Source of the DNA: an uncultured Clostridia bacterium
Lineage (GTDB): Bacteria > Bacillota > Clostridia > Oscillospirales > Ruminococcaceae
Direction of reading: 5' to 3'
Length of the DNA: 38,466 nt
Assembly: GCA_945921515.1 (NCBI GenBank)
Contig: CAMEKR010000005.1
Coordinates: 1-38,466, forward strand
A program made the translations under genes and the position numbers. This document shows positions 18,315-28,243 of the stretch, in pieces (positions within the stretch are counted from its first letter, which is position 1; every line of letters starts with the position of its first letter). The notes below the pieces were generated by a model. That model made no database searches. It had not been told where the DNA came from and was given only the letters and a program-made list of their open reading frames with translations.

Positions 18315-19559
18315 TCAATAAAGAACGGCGCCGTATTTTTCAGCCATTGCGCTGAGTTTTTCGGGTTCTATCAATGAGTTGGAATCTATTATGGCTCTGC
18401 CCTGATATAGCATAAGCGCCATTTTGAGAGAGATCTCGTCGTCTGACAGAAACGCAACGGGCAGAGTAGCCATGTGCATATTTCTTCCGAAGTCTATAGC
18501 GTCATCGGGCGAGTTTATGCTTACTGTCAGCACATCGTAGCTTTGAGAACACATCTCGGCTATATCGTCTTCCATATACGGACCGCATTCGACAGCAGGA
18601 GAAAACTCCGTAGTGTCGGGATCGAGGAAAAACATCTGATTCTCCGTAGCCAAAGCAAGCGTGGTATCCTGCTTTTCTATGGCAGGGAGCTTGTCATAAT
18701 CAATTTCACCGAGCATATTCCGAAGTGCCGCAATATGCTCTTTTCCTGCACCGCAACAGCCGCCGACTATCCTTGCGCCGTTAGTCACCGACTTTTTTAC
18801 TGCACAGGCAAATTCTTCGGGAGAAACTAAAACTCTATCTCCGTCCTTTTCGTATACCGCACTCGGCTTTACTATAAGCGGAATTTTTGCATACGGAGCT
18901 ATCTCGGAAATAATATCGGGGCATAGATTTGCAGAAGTGCAGTTAAGACCGAATGCCGATATACCCATCTCCTGAAGCACAAGAAGTGCACACAGCACAT
19001 TTGTTCCTATATCGGTGTCTCCGTCTTCGTCTACCTTCATAGTAGCAATTATGGGCTTGTTCTCCTTTTTGCAGGCAAGCACAGCCGCACGCATATTCCA
19101 CAGCGTAGGCACGGTTTCTATAACAAACATATCGCAGTAAGGCGATAATGCCGATACCTGCTGTCTGTACACAGACATTATCTCGGTAAATGTATAGTCG
19201 CCGTACGGCTCTATGTAGAGTCCTGTAGATGACAGACAGCCTGCGATGAGCGCCTTATCGTGAAAGTTATCATAGGTTATTTTTGCGGCAGAAGCATTGA
19301 GCTGTTCTGTCATATCTTCACAGCCGAAAGCCTTCAGATTCTCACGGTTTGCGCCGTGAGTAGCAGTATACAGCACCTGTGCGCCGCTGTCTGTAAAGCC
19401 CTGCTGGAGCTTTATCAGCGCATCGGGATGCAGGCAGACAAACTGCGCCGCAGATACCGAGCGGTCATAGCCGTATGCAAAAAGTCCGGTGCCGGTACCG
19501 CCGTCAAGCAGTATCGGCAAAGGTATAGGTATTTCCTGACTGACGGGAATACTGTCCAT
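18315..19559 (-). CDS. homocysteine S-methyltransferase family protein with truncated MetH pterin-domain-like C-terminus
   Basis: 'LLDGGTGTGLFAYGYD', zinc ligands in 'FGLNCTSANL' and 'RIVGGCCGAG'. Confidence 0.85.
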   Translation of the reverse strand: MDSIPVSQEIPIPLPILLDGGTGTGLFAYGYDRSVSAAQFVCLHPDALIKLQQGFTDSGAQVLYTATHGANRENLKAFGCEDMTEQLNASAAKITYDNFHDKALIAGCLSSTGLYIEPYGDYTFTEIMSVYRQQVSALSPYCDMFVIETVPTLWNMRAAVLACKKENKPIIATMKVDEDGDTDIGTNVLCALLVLQEMGISAFGLNCTSANLCPDIISEIAPYAKIPLIVKPSAVYEKDGDRVLVSPEEFACAVKKSVTNGARIVGGCCGAGKEHIAALRNMLGEIDYDKLPAIEKQDTTLALATENQMFFLDPDTTEFSPAVECGPYMEDDIAEMCSQSYDVLTVSINSPDDAIDFGRNMHMATLPVAFLSDDEISLKMALMLYQGRAIIDSNSLIEPEKLSAMAEKYGAVLY

Positions 19560-19577
19560 ATAGTTTCCTTTCTGAAG

Positions 19578-21329
19578 TTACATTTTTTCGGGTGCGTCGA
19601 CCTTGAGCAGATCGAGCAGATTCTTGAACACGGTTTTTGTGGCAACACAGAGCGAAAGCCTTGACTGAAGCGTGTTGTCTTCTTCGCCCTTTATCTTGCA
19701 GTTGTCGTAGAACTTGTGGAACAGCTGTGCAAGGTCGCACAGATATTTAGTGATCTTTGAGGGATTATAGTCCTTTGCCGCTTCGTTTATGCAGTCGGGC
19801 AGTGCGGCAATATGACGGATAAGCGCAAGCTCTGCAGGATGTGAGTAGTTAAGCTCACTTACCGGTATGTTCCTGTATCCTGTTCCTTCTTCTTCCATTC
19901 TGCGAATAATACTGCATATTCTTGCGTGTGCATACTGAACATAGAATACGGGGTTGCTTGAGCTTTCTTCTATAGCAAGCTCAAGGTCGAACTCAAGATG
20001 AGTGTTGGGATCCCTCAGGTTGAAGAAGAATCTTGCGGCGTCTATCGGTACTTCGTCAAGCAGAGTAGATAGCGTTATTGCCTTACCTGAACGCTTTGAC
20101 AGCTTTACGGTCTCGCCGTTTCTCACCAGCATTACCATTTGCATAATAACAATATCGAGCTTGTTTGCGTCAACGCCGAGTGCTGTCAGCGCCGCCTTCA
20201 TTCTTGCTATATATCCGTGGTGGTCTGCGCCGAGTATATCCACAGCCTTGTCAAAGCCTCTTGTGACGAGCTTGTTGTAGTGATATGCTATATCCGGCAC
20301 AAAGTAGGTGGGGATGCCGTTTGCACGGACAAGCACTCTGTCCTGATCGTCACCGAAGTCCGATGCCTTGAACCATATAGCTCCGTCCTTTTCGTAGGTC
20401 TGACCTTTTTCGGTGAGCATATCCACTATCTGCTTTACCGCACCGTTAGCGTGCAGGGTGCTTTCTCTGAACCATGTATCATATACTATGCGGTATTTCT
20501 TGAGGTCTCTTTCAAGCCCGTCGATATTAAGCGGAAGAGCATACTCTACAAGAGCAGACTTTCTTGTTTCTTCGTCTGCGTCTGCAAAGCTGTCTTTGTG
20601 CATCTTATAGAAATTATATGCGTGCTCTATTATATCTACGCCTTTGTAAACATCCTCGGGCATAGGGAAATGCTCTTCATCGGCAAAAATGCCTGCACAC
20701 ACATCATCGCCGAATGAAGCGATTATATCGGCATTATTCTTGTCTGCTATCTGTAAATATCTTATCGACAGCGATTTGCCGAACTTTTCTATCTGGTTGC
20801 CTGCGTCGTTTACATAGAACTCACGCTCGACTTCATAGCCTGCGTACTGCAGTACCGAAGATAAGCTGTCGCCCAGAGCGCCGCCTCTTGCGTTACCTAT
20901 ATGCATAGGTCCGGTGGGATTTGCGGAAACGAACTCAACGAGAACACGCTTGCCTTTGCCAAGCTCGGTCTTGCCGTAGTCGCTGCCGCTGCTTATTACT
21001 TCTCCTACCGTTTCATTAAACCAAGCAGGGCTTATGAAGAAATTAAGAAATCCGGGGCCTGCGACTTCTATCTTTTCAAATGCCGTTCCGTCTAAGATTG
21101 CGGCTTCGGCTATCATCTGACCTATTGCTCTCGGATTTGATTTCAGCGCCTTTGCGCTTGCCATTGCGGCATTGCAGGAGAAATCTCCGTGCGATACGTC
21201 TGCAGGGCGCTCAACATTGAAAGCAGGAAGCGGAACAGCTTCTATCTTTCCCTCTGCCACCAGTCTGCCCAGCGCATTCATTACCGTTTCTTTTACCTGC
21301 TGTTTAGCAAGCTCTATCATATTAGTCAT
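19578..21329 (-). CDS. argS: arginine--tRNA ligase
   Basis: 'VEFVSANPTGPMHIGNARGGALGDSLSSVLQYAGYEVEREFYVNDAGNQIEKFGKSL', 'ILGADHHGYIARMKAAL', 'VKLSKRSGKAITL'. Confidence 0.97.
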   Translation of the reverse strand: MTNMIELAKQQVKETVMNALGRLVAEGKIEAVPLPAFNVERPADVSHGDFSCNAAMASAKALKSNPRAIGQMIAEAAILDGTAFEKIEVAGPGFLNFFISPAWFNETVGEVISSGSDYGKTELGKGKRVLVEFVSANPTGPMHIGNARGGALGDSLSSVLQYAGYEVEREFYVNDAGNQIEKFGKSLSIRYLQIADKNNADIIASFGDDVCAGIFADEEHFPMPEDVYKGVDIIEHAYNFYKMHKDSFADADEETRKSALVEYALPLNIDGLERDLKKYRIVYDTWFRESTLHANGAVKQIVDMLTEKGQTYEKDGAIWFKASDFGDDQDRVLVRANGIPTYFVPDIAYHYNKLVTRGFDKAVDILGADHHGYIARMKAALTALGVDANKLDIVIMQMVMLVRNGETVKLSKRSGKAITLSTLLDEVPIDAARFFFNLRDPNTHLEFDLELAIEESSSNPVFYVQYAHARICSIIRRMEEEGTGYRNIPVSELNYSHPAELALIRHIAALPDCINEAAKDYNPSKITKYLCDLAQLFHKFYDNCKIKGEEDNTLQSRLSLCVATKTVFKNLLDLLKVDAPEKM

Positions 21330-21751
21330 CAGTTACACTCCTTAACATTTATATGCATTTCATTTTCGGACATATAGCTTGAATTGATATCAAGCGTATA
21401 TCTGAGATACACATCTCCGCCCGTGCTTTTAAGCTCGTTTTTTATCTCGTCGGTGCATACGCCTATCATAAAATCACCGAACTCCGTGCCGTAATGGCAG
21501 TGGTGCTTTTTGCCCTTTTCTATGAAAAGCGAGCTTATCACCTTTCCGCTTCTTGTCATGGTCACCATATTGTCCGATACTTCAAGCGTTACCGAGCTTC
21601 CTTCAAAGCCGGTCGCCTCGCTCTCGTCATAATGAAGCCTGAAGCCTCCGTCAAACTGCTCCATTGCGCCAAAGGTGAAAAGCTCGGTGGTATCCTTTTC
21701 TTCATCGACCGTCTGCGTGCTCTTTATTGTTATACATACATTCTTTTTCAT
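21329..21751 (-). CDS. DUF1934 domain protein (beta-barrel)
   Basis: 140 aa; 'ELFTFGAMEQFDGGFRLHYDESEATGFEGSSVTLEVSDNMVTMTRSGKVISSLFIEKGKKHHCHYGT'; located immediately upstream of argS. Confidence 0.85.
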   Translation of the reverse strand: MKKNVCITIKSTQTVDEEKDTTELFTFGAMEQFDGGFRLHYDESEATGFEGSSVTLEVSDNMVTMTRSGKVISSLFIEKGKKHHCHYGTEFGDFMIGVCTDEIKNELKSTGGDVYLRYTLDINSSYMSENEMHINVKECN

Positions 21752-21772
21752 TGTTATTCCTTCCGCCTTTTT

Positions 21773-22837
21773 TCAGTCGAGTTCCACAACAGAGCCGATA
21801 AGCAGACGGATCATATCTTCATAAGTGAAGCCGTTGTCCGTAACAAGCCGTGTGAATATACTCTGCCTGTCAAGTCCCGGTATGCTTCTTACTCGTCTGA
21901 CATACACCCTGCCGTCATTACCGAGTACCATATCGACTCTTGCAAAGCATTTGCAGGAGAGTGCGGAGAATGCGGCTCTTGCCGTCTGTCTTATGCTGTC
22001 AAGCTCGGAGCCGTCGAGCTGAGCCGGTACGACAAGCTCGGAGGTCGAAGCTATATTTGCACTGCGCTTATCTGTTTCGTCGCTCAGCTTTACAAGCTCG
22101 CCGACTGTGACTTCTTCATCGTGAAGCTTCTTTTCGAGTACGGCACAGGTTATCTCTCTGCCGCTGAGTGCGCTCTCTGCAATTATATACGGATGGTGCG
22201 AAAAGCTTGCCTTTATTGCTTCTTCAAGCTCGCTTTCGTTATCGGCTCTGCAGGCACCCACAGATGCGGAACAGCTCGTAGGAGCGGTATATATCGGGAA
22301 AGCCAGCTTGTCTGTTATCTTCTTTACAGCGGAATTTATATCGTTTATTTCGCTTCTGTGAAGTGTAACATTGTCAATAACATCAAGTCCGCTGTCACAG
22401 AGGATAAGATTCATTATCCGTCTGTCGTTGGACAGCGCCGCCGCCTGAAAATCATTTCCGATTATCGGCAGACCGGCAAGCTTGCACAGTCCCTGCACTC
22501 TTCCGTCTTCTCCGTATTTACCGTGAAGAACGGGGAAAACTGCGTCTACTCTGTATATCGTGCTTTCTCCGTCGGAAATAATCTTGATTACACCCTTGTT
22601 TGTCATATCGGGGCTTATCACGCATGAACAGCAGTCGCTGTCCTGCTCCCAGCTTCCGTCCTTGATATTTTCATAGCTGCCCGGATAAAAAAGCCATCTG
22701 CCTGCTCTGGTTATGCCTATCGCAAGCGGCTCTATCTCCTTTGGCATTGCGCTGAGTACGCTGTATGCAGTATGAAGCGACGCCGCATGATCTGCCGACG
22801 CACCGCCGAACAGTACGGCTATTCGTTTTTTCGCCAT
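21773..22837 (-). CDS. D-alanine--D-alanine ligase-like ATP-grasp protein, probably catalytically degenerate
   Basis: 'AVLFGGASADHAASLHTAYSVL', 'VFPVLHGKYGEDGRVQGLCKLAGLPIIG', 'AESALSGREITCAVLE', 'CFARVDMVLGNDGRVYVRRVRSIPG'. Start reassigned from 22912 to ATG at 22837 with agaggaac upstream. Confidence 0.85.
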   Translation of the reverse strand: MAKKRIAVLFGGASADHAASLHTAYSVLSAMPKEIEPLAIGITRAGRWLFYPGSYENIKDGSWEQDSDCCSCVISPDMTNKGVIKIISDGESTIYRVDAVFPVLHGKYGEDGRVQGLCKLAGLPIIGNDFQAAALSNDRRIMNLILCDSGLDVIDNVTLHRSEINDINSAVKKITDKLAFPIYTAPTSCSASVGACRADNESELEEAIKASFSHHPYIIAESALSGREITCAVLEKKLHDEEVTVGELVKLSDETDKRSANIASTSELVVPAQLDGSELDSIRQTARAAFSALSCKCFARVDMVLGNDGRVYVRRVRSIPGLDRQSIFTRLVTDNGFTYEDMIRLLIGSVVELD

Positions 22838-23056
22838 ATCGGTTCCTCTTCTTTCGTTCTGTCTTATATGCAATAATAAAATAAGTATATCACATTTACG
22901 CCTTAAGTTCAAGGGTAAAAAGGGAAATTATATATAAATAGTATCAGGCACTTACCTTCGCCTCATTTATCGTGGGTTACAACGGTAAGGATATTGCAAA
23001 GTAAAAGCATCGATTGTGCAAAATAATATAGAACAGTCGAAAAATGTTAAAATGTA

Positions 23057-23085
23057 TTGACAAATAAAAAAAACTTTGATATAAT
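23057..23085 (+). promoter_or_regulatory. consensus sigma-A promoter
   Basis: TTGACA-17 nt-TATAAT, about 115 bp upstream of the lipoprotein start codon. Confidence 0.75.
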
Positions 23086-23199
23086 TATAAAAAACGAACT
23101 ACTTTATTTTTCAAAACATCTGCAATATATTATCACCGTATAAAAGCTCTTTTAAAGGGGCTGTTTATAATTTTTAACAAGTTGAAAGGAGCTAATTCT

Positions 23200-24351
23200 A
23201 TGAAAATAAGATCAATACCATTAATCATTGCAACGATAACCTGTGTTACTGCGCTTTGTGCATGCCAAAGCAACGCATCAAGCAGAATAAATGACGATTC
23301 TTTGTTTGCAAGAAACTTTATAAAAGTGCAGCAGGATATGGCTTCGGCGGGACTTGGGGCTTTTGGTGACGAGGCTAACAGATACACAGTAGAAGATCTC
23401 TCCTCGGTAACCCGGCTTGATACATATCGCTTTGATGAAAGCAAGAAGAACGAGCTTTATAGCGAGGACGGTATAAAGCAGGTTGACAAAGCGTTTTTTA
23501 CAAACAAGGATTATCCCGACTATGAGTATTTTTACGGCGAAAAAGTATTATACGATATAAAGAACAATACATATAATATCGCATACGGCGGCGAGCTTTC
23601 ATTCCCGGATATCAGCCTGGCCGTAAAAGACAACGGCAGTCTTTATATGCGGATTCAGCCTTTTAATACTGAGAATAACTCTGTAGCAGAAATTAACGGA
23701 ATATATCCCTCGGATACTCTGTATGAACTGGCGCTTGAACACAGAAAAAACAGAGACGCTTCACTTTATGTAACCGATGAACAGCTTGAGAAGATAAAGA
23801 GCGAGTTTGCACAGTATATCAAGAATCACTCGTCTGTTTTCGGTGAAGGCTATACCGAAAGCTCTTTTGAAACATACGAGCTGAATGAAGAAAACGCTTA
23901 TTATCCGACTATACGCTATACGGCAAAGACAAAAACACCGTCAACTGCCGAAGAGCAGATTCTTGATTACAACGATATGTTCTGCAACACCGTGACTATA
24001 TATTATAACGGAAGCGACACATTTATATCTATGGACGGTATAGCGCCGTATCTTAAGAAAACCGGAACGGTTGATATTCTGCCGTATGAAGAAGCCAAGA
24101 AGAAAATGGCGGCAAACGAGGGCGTTTACGCTATACAGCCGTTTATAACCGAGAAGGAGGAAGACAAGGCTTATTGCCCGACGCATAACGAGCTTCTGAA
24201 AGAAGAATATACAGCGGACGGCGATATGACGCTAACCTACGCATTGACTAAAGCCGGCTATATTATCCCTGTTTATGTCGAAAACAGAACCTATAAGCAA
24301 GCCGATTCGGCAACTAACAATTATTATGCAGTAATGCCTGCGGCAAAATAA
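23200..24351 (+). CDS. predicted secreted lipoprotein of unknown function
   Basis: Signal peptide with lipobox 'MKIRSIPLIIATITCVTALCACQSNASS'; RBS gaaaggagc; start reassigned to 23200. Confidence 0.8.
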   Translation: MKIRSIPLIIATITCVTALCACQSNASSRINDDSLFARNFIKVQQDMASAGLGAFGDEANRYTVEDLSSVTRLDTYRFDESKKNELYSEDGIKQVDKAFFTNKDYPDYEYFYGEKVLYDIKNNTYNIAYGGELSFPDISLAVKDNGSLYMRIQPFNTENNSVAEINGIYPSDTLYELALEHRKNRDASLYVTDEQLEKIKSEFAQYIKNHSSVFGEGYTESSFETYELNEENAYYPTIRYTAKTKTPSTAEEQILDYNDMFCNTVTIYYNGSDTFISMDGIAPYLKKTGTVDILPYEEAKKKMAANEGVYAIQPFITEKEEDKAYCPTHNELLKEEYTADGDMTLTYALTKAGYIIPVYVENRTYKQADSATNNYYAVMPAAK

Positions 24352-24362
24352 CAGCAAAGCTT

Positions 24363-24401
24363 CAGCCTGAGGAACAACGTCCGTTTCTCAGGCTGTTTTT
24401 T
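24363..24401. terminator. Rho-independent terminator
   Basis: cagcctgag ... ctcaggctg followed by tttttt. Confidence 0.8.
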
Positions 24402-24412
24402 CAGCATTTGTA

Positions 24413-24856
24413 TCATGCTTGCTTTGCGCCTTTTGTGGTGATACGGTAGCGTGGCTTTTTCTCACCGAACATTTTCCATCTCAGTATGTCGTCCGTCACG
24501 ATCCCGATAAGAGATAAGAAGAACCATCCCACCGTGAATACGGGGCATATCTGCCCTAAGATATTGAACGGCAGCCTTTCGTAATTCCATACATTCCAGC
24601 CAAGCCCGATGTTTACTATGCATCCGCAGATAAATTCAAGCACGGTTATTATCACGGCGGATATCAGCATCTGGACAGGCAGGGAGTAATCTTTGCAGGA
24701 GTTGATACCTCCCACCAGCACAAAGCATATCCCTCCTAAAATGAACATACTCCAATGGCTGTTTGCTCTGAACAGAAGCTCAACTATCGTATAAGCACAG
24801 CCTCCGAAGCAAAACAGCATGAATAATTTCATAGGTACGCAGATTTCGGCTTTCAT
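24413..24856 (-). CDS. small membrane protein, putative ABC-transporter type IV family (PF06541-like)
   Basis: 'FCFGGCAYTIVELLFRANSHWSMFILGGICFVLVGGIN...LEFICGCIVNIGLGWNVWNYERLPFNILGQICPVFTVGWFFLSL'. Confidence 0.75.
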   Translation of the reverse strand: MKAEICVPMKLFMLFCFGGCAYTIVELLFRANSHWSMFILGGICFVLVGGINSCKDYSLPVQMLISAVIITVLEFICGCIVNIGLGWNVWNYERLPFNILGQICPVFTVGWFFLSLIGIVTDDILRWKMFGEKKPRYRITTKGAKQA

Positions 24857-24983
24857 TTTTTCTCACCTTTCATATTTATGTAAATATATTTTACGGATTT
24901 TCGGAGATTATGCAGTTTTTTCTATAGTGCGGCATATAATCGAATAAAGAATTTTGCTTATCCCCCTTACGAAAGGAAAAAAT

Positions 24984-26147
24984 ATGATCGCAACGCTGAA
25001 AAAATTAACAATTCTTCTTGTTCTTGCGGCAATTATAATTAGCTTTGCCGTGCCGGTTTTTGCCGAATCCGTAACAGATGATATCCCCGATATAACCTCC
25101 GCCGCAATCGTGACCGAAGCTACAACCGGTCAGGTGCTTTACGAATACAATTCTCATAAGCGGCTCCCTATGGCTTCGGTGACAAAGCTGATGTGCCTTC
25201 TTATCTGGGCGGAGGAAATGGAGAAGGGGAGCTTCGATTACGACACCGTCATAACAGCTACCGCCCGTGCAAACGCTATGGACGGCTCGGTCATATGGCT
25301 GAATGTCGGGGAGGAAATGTCGGCGTACGACCTTATAAGATCGGTTGTTATCGCCTCTGCAAATGACGCCTGCGTGGCGGTCTGCGAGCATATATCGGGT
25401 ACTGAGGAGGCTTTTGTGAGCCGTATGAATAAAAGGGCGCAGGAGCTGGGAATGACGGATACTCATTACGAAAACTGCGTAGGCTTTGATGCGGATAATC
25501 ATTATACCTCTGCCTATGATACCGCAATACTGAGCGCCGCAGTTGCCCGTTATGACTGCTACAACGAGTTTTACTCCACCCGACTTGATTATGTCCGTGA
25601 GGGAGAACGACAGACTCAGCTGCTTAATACCAACAAACTTATGCAAAGCTACAACGGCATAATCGGCGGAAAGACGGGAACGACCGACAAAGCCGGCTGC
25701 TGCCTCAGCGTTTGGGCAAAGCGAGGTGATATGACGCTTTGCGCAGTCGCTTTAGGCTGTAAAGAAAGCGAACAGCGTTTTGCCGCCTGCACCGCTTTGC
25801 TTGATTACGGCTTTGCGGGATTTGAAGTATTTCGCATTGCGGTAAGCGCCGATATGCTTTCGCCCATACCCGTCACCGAGGGACTCGGAAAACAGGTAGA
25901 TGTGCGTGTTAAGCGGCTTGCTACAATAGTTATCCCTAAAGGCAGTTCAAAAAGGATACAATATACAAGCAGTACGGTTGAAACTTTGACCGCACCGGTA
26001 GCCTACGGAATGAAGGTCGGAGAGCTCAGAGCCGCTCTTGACGGTGAAGAGCTATTTTACGGAGAAATAGTGACCACGAGCGAAATAGAAGAGCTCAACT
26101 TTTTTTCTTCGCTCAGGATAATGCTTGAGAGCCTGTTCAGCTTGTGA
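24984..26147 (+). CDS. dacF: D-alanyl-D-alanine carboxypeptidase (PBP5/DacF family)
   Basis: SxxK 'MASVTKLMCLL', SxN 'IASANDACVAV', KTG 'IIGGKTGTTDKAGCCLS'; signal peptide; start reassigned to 24984. Confidence 0.93.
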   Translation: MIATLKKLTILLVLAAIIISFAVPVFAESVTDDIPDITSAAIVTEATTGQVLYEYNSHKRLPMASVTKLMCLLIWAEEMEKGSFDYDTVITATARANAMDGSVIWLNVGEEMSAYDLIRSVVIASANDACVAVCEHISGTEEAFVSRMNKRAQELGMTDTHYENCVGFDADNHYTSAYDTAILSAAVARYDCYNEFYSTRLDYVREGERQTQLLNTNKLMQSYNGIIGGKTGTTDKAGCCLSVWAKRGDMTLCAVALGCKESEQRFAACTALLDYGFAGFEVFRIAVSADMLSPIPVTEGLGKQVDVRVKRLATIVIPKGSSKRIQYTSSTVETLTAPVAYGMKVGELRAALDGEELFYGEIVTTSEIEELNFFSSLRIMLESLFSL

Positions 26148-26377
26148 ATATTTTCGCCGTTGTGCGAAATGCGTCGAATATATATTAAATTTGCACAAAT
26201 ATCGGGAAATTATTTTGTTGATTTAGACAAAAGTGTCAGTTCTCTGTAAAACATCTTGAAAAACCTTCGGGATTTCGCTATAATAGAACTATATAAAGGG
26301 CGGAACTGCAGAAAGATAATTTTATGTGCGCCGCAATTTATAATTTGTGTGTGGAAAGTATAAAGGAGATAACAAGT

Positions 26378-27715
26378 ATGGCAGTAACACTTAACGATAA
26401 GTACCTTAAAGGCGCAGTAAACGCCGACGAGCTTAAGGGCATGGAGCCTATGGTAAAAGCGGCTCATGAGATGATTGTAAATAAGAACGGACTCGGCAAT
26501 GACTTTTTAGGTTGGGTAGACCTTCCCGTGAATTATGACAAGGAAGAGTTTGAAAGGATAAAGAAGGCCGCAGCCAAGATAAAATCCGACAGCGAGGTGC
26601 TGATTGTTATCGGTATCGGCGGTTCATATCTCGGCGCAAGAGCAGCTATAGAACTGCTCAGAAGTTCGCTTTACAATTCTCTTTGCAAGGATACTCCCAA
26701 GATATTCTTTGCAGGAAACAGCATCAGCCCTACATATCTTAACGAAGTTATCGAGCTTGTAAAAGACAAGGACTTTTCTGTAAATATTATTTCCAAGTCC
26801 GGTACAACAACCGAGCCTGCGCTTGCATTCAGAGTATTCAGAGAGATGCTCGAAGAAAAGTACGGCAAGGATGGCGCAAAGGGCAGAATATATGCAACTA
26901 CCGACAAGGCAAGAGGTACTCTTAAAGAGCTTGCCGACGCCGAAGGATATGAGACATTTGTCATACCCGATGATGTAGGCGGACGCTTCTCGGTGCTTAC
27001 TGCGGTAGGTCTGCTCCCGATTGCCTGTGCAGGTTGTGATATCGACGCACTTATGCAGGGTGCGGCAAAGGCAAGAGAAGACTTCTCTGTTTGCGATATT
27101 GAAAAGAACGATTGTTACAAGTACGCTGCACTTCGCAACATACTTTATAATAAGGGCTACAAGGTTGAGATGCTTGTGGCTTATGAAAATTCTTTTGCTA
27201 TGATGAACGAATGGTTCAAGCAGCTGTTCGGCGAGAGCGAGGGCAAGGACGGCAAGGGCTTATTCCCCTCATCCGCAACATTCTCTACCGACCTTCATTC
27301 TCTCGGTCAGTTCATACAGGATGGCTCGAATATACTGTTTGAAACGGTTGTTCACATTGCAAAGGCACAGAAGGATTTCTTCCTTAAGAATGACGCAACA
27401 AACGGCGACGGACTTAACTTCCTGTCAAATCAGAATATGTCGGTCGTAAATCAGAAGGCTTACGAAGGCACTATCATAGCGCACACAGAGGGCGGTACGC
27501 CCAATATGGTGCTTGAGATGCCCGAAGTAAACGAGAATGAGCTTGGCTACCTTATTTACTTCTTTGAAAAGGCTTGCGCAGTATCAGGCTATCTGCTCGG
27601 TGTTAATCCGTTCAACCAGCCCGGCGTTGAAAGCTACAAGAAGAATATGTTTGCTCTTCTGGGCAAGCCCGGCTACGAGGACGCAAAGGCAGCTCTCGAA
27701 GCAAAAATTGGCTAA
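26378..27715 (+). CDS. pgi: glucose-6-phosphate isomerase
   Basis: '[18 protein letters not shown]', '[20 protein letters not shown]'-type motif, '[25 protein letters not shown]'; RBS aaaggag; start reassigned to 26378. Confidence 0.97.
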   Translation: MAVTLNDKYLKGAVNADELKGMEPMVKAAHEMIVNKNGLGNDFLGWVDLPVNYDKEEFERIKKAAAKIKSDSEVLIVIGIGGSYLGARAAIELLRSSLYNSLCKDTPKIFFAGNSISPTYLNEVIELVKDKDFSVNIISKSGTTTEPALAFRVFREMLEEKYGKDGAKGRIYATTDKARGTLKELADAEGYETFVIPDDVGGRFSVLTAVGLLPIACAGCDIDALMQGAAKAREDFSVCDIEKNDCYKYAALRNILYNKGYKVEMLVAYENSFAMMNEWFKQLFGESEGKDGKGLFPSSATFSTDLHSLGQFIQDGSNILFETVVHIAKAQKDFFLKNDATNGDGLNFLSNQNMSVVNQKAYEGTIIAHTEGGTPNMVLEMPEVNENELGYLIYFFEKACAVSGYLLGVNPFNQPGVESYKKNMFALLGKPGYEDAKAALEAKIG

Positions 27716-27730
27716 GGATAATAAATCGTA

Positions 27731-27776
27731 TTGCATAAGCCGTTGCCGGCCGAAGCGAGTAACGGCTATACAGCAA
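27731..27776. repeat. imperfect hairpin in pgi downstream leader
   Basis: ttgc-ata(a)gccgtt ... aacggctat-aca-gcaa dyad. Confidence 0.45.
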
Positions 27777-27832
27777 TAGATTTTTATTATATTAAACGGC
27801 GACTCTGCCGTAAAAATACGGAGGACTTCACA

Positions 27833-28240
27833 ATGATTAAACTTATAGCAGGTAAAAAAGGAACCGGTAAAACAAAGTTACTTATAAGTGCTATCCACGA
27901 TGCAGAACAGGCAAGCAAGGGCAATGTTGTTGCAGTACAGCTTGGCTCTTCGCTCAACATAGACATCTATCATAAGGTTCGTCTTGTAAACATTGAAGAT
28001 TACAAGATTTCAAACTATGATGAGATGGCAGGCTTTGTAGCAGGTATTCTCGCATCCGACTACGATTGCACCGATATATTTGTTGACGGTATACTCAGAA
28101 TCTGCGGCAGAGATATGGAAAAGATCGGCGCTATGTTTGACAAGATTGCGGCAGTAAGCGGCGAGAACACAAATGTTACATTCACTATTTCGGCTGAAGT
28201 ATCCGATCTCACCGAAAATATTAAAAAATATCTCAAATAA
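27833..28240 (+). CDS. small P-loop NTPase-like protein
   Basis: Walker A 'IAGKKGTGKTKLL', Walker B-like 'CTDIFVDGIL'; RBS ggagga; start reassigned to 27833. Confidence 0.75.
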   Translation: MIKLIAGKKGTGKTKLLISAIHDAEQASKGNVVAVQLGSSLNIDIYHKVRLVNIEDYKISNYDEMAGFVAGILASDYDCTDIFVDGILRICGRDMEKIGAMFDKIAAVSGENTNVTFTISAEVSDLTENIKKYLK

Positions 28241-28243
28241 GTG

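Noticed and set aside
20139-20717. 192 aa ORF on + strand inside argS
   Set aside because: Antisense shadow of a conserved aminoacyl-tRNA synthetase.
21494-22627. 377 aa ORF on + strand opposite the Ddl-like gene
   Set aside because: Antisense to a clear ATP-grasp protein; composition is a shadow of GC-biased codons on the other strand, with no recognisable domain.
22945-22995. cttacc ... ggtaag dyad upstream of the lipoprotein
   Set aside because: Only 6 bp arms with a long loop; insufficient evidence for a functional structure.
10050-24856. Two PF06541-like small membrane proteins in the same window as a special system
   Set aside because: This family is commonly multicopy in Clostridia; the two copies are far apart with unrelated neighbours.
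26160-26200. Possible Rex-like site (ttgtgc ... gcacaa) upstream of pgi
   Set aside because: Half-sites are too far apart for a Rex operator; likely chance in AT-rich DNA.
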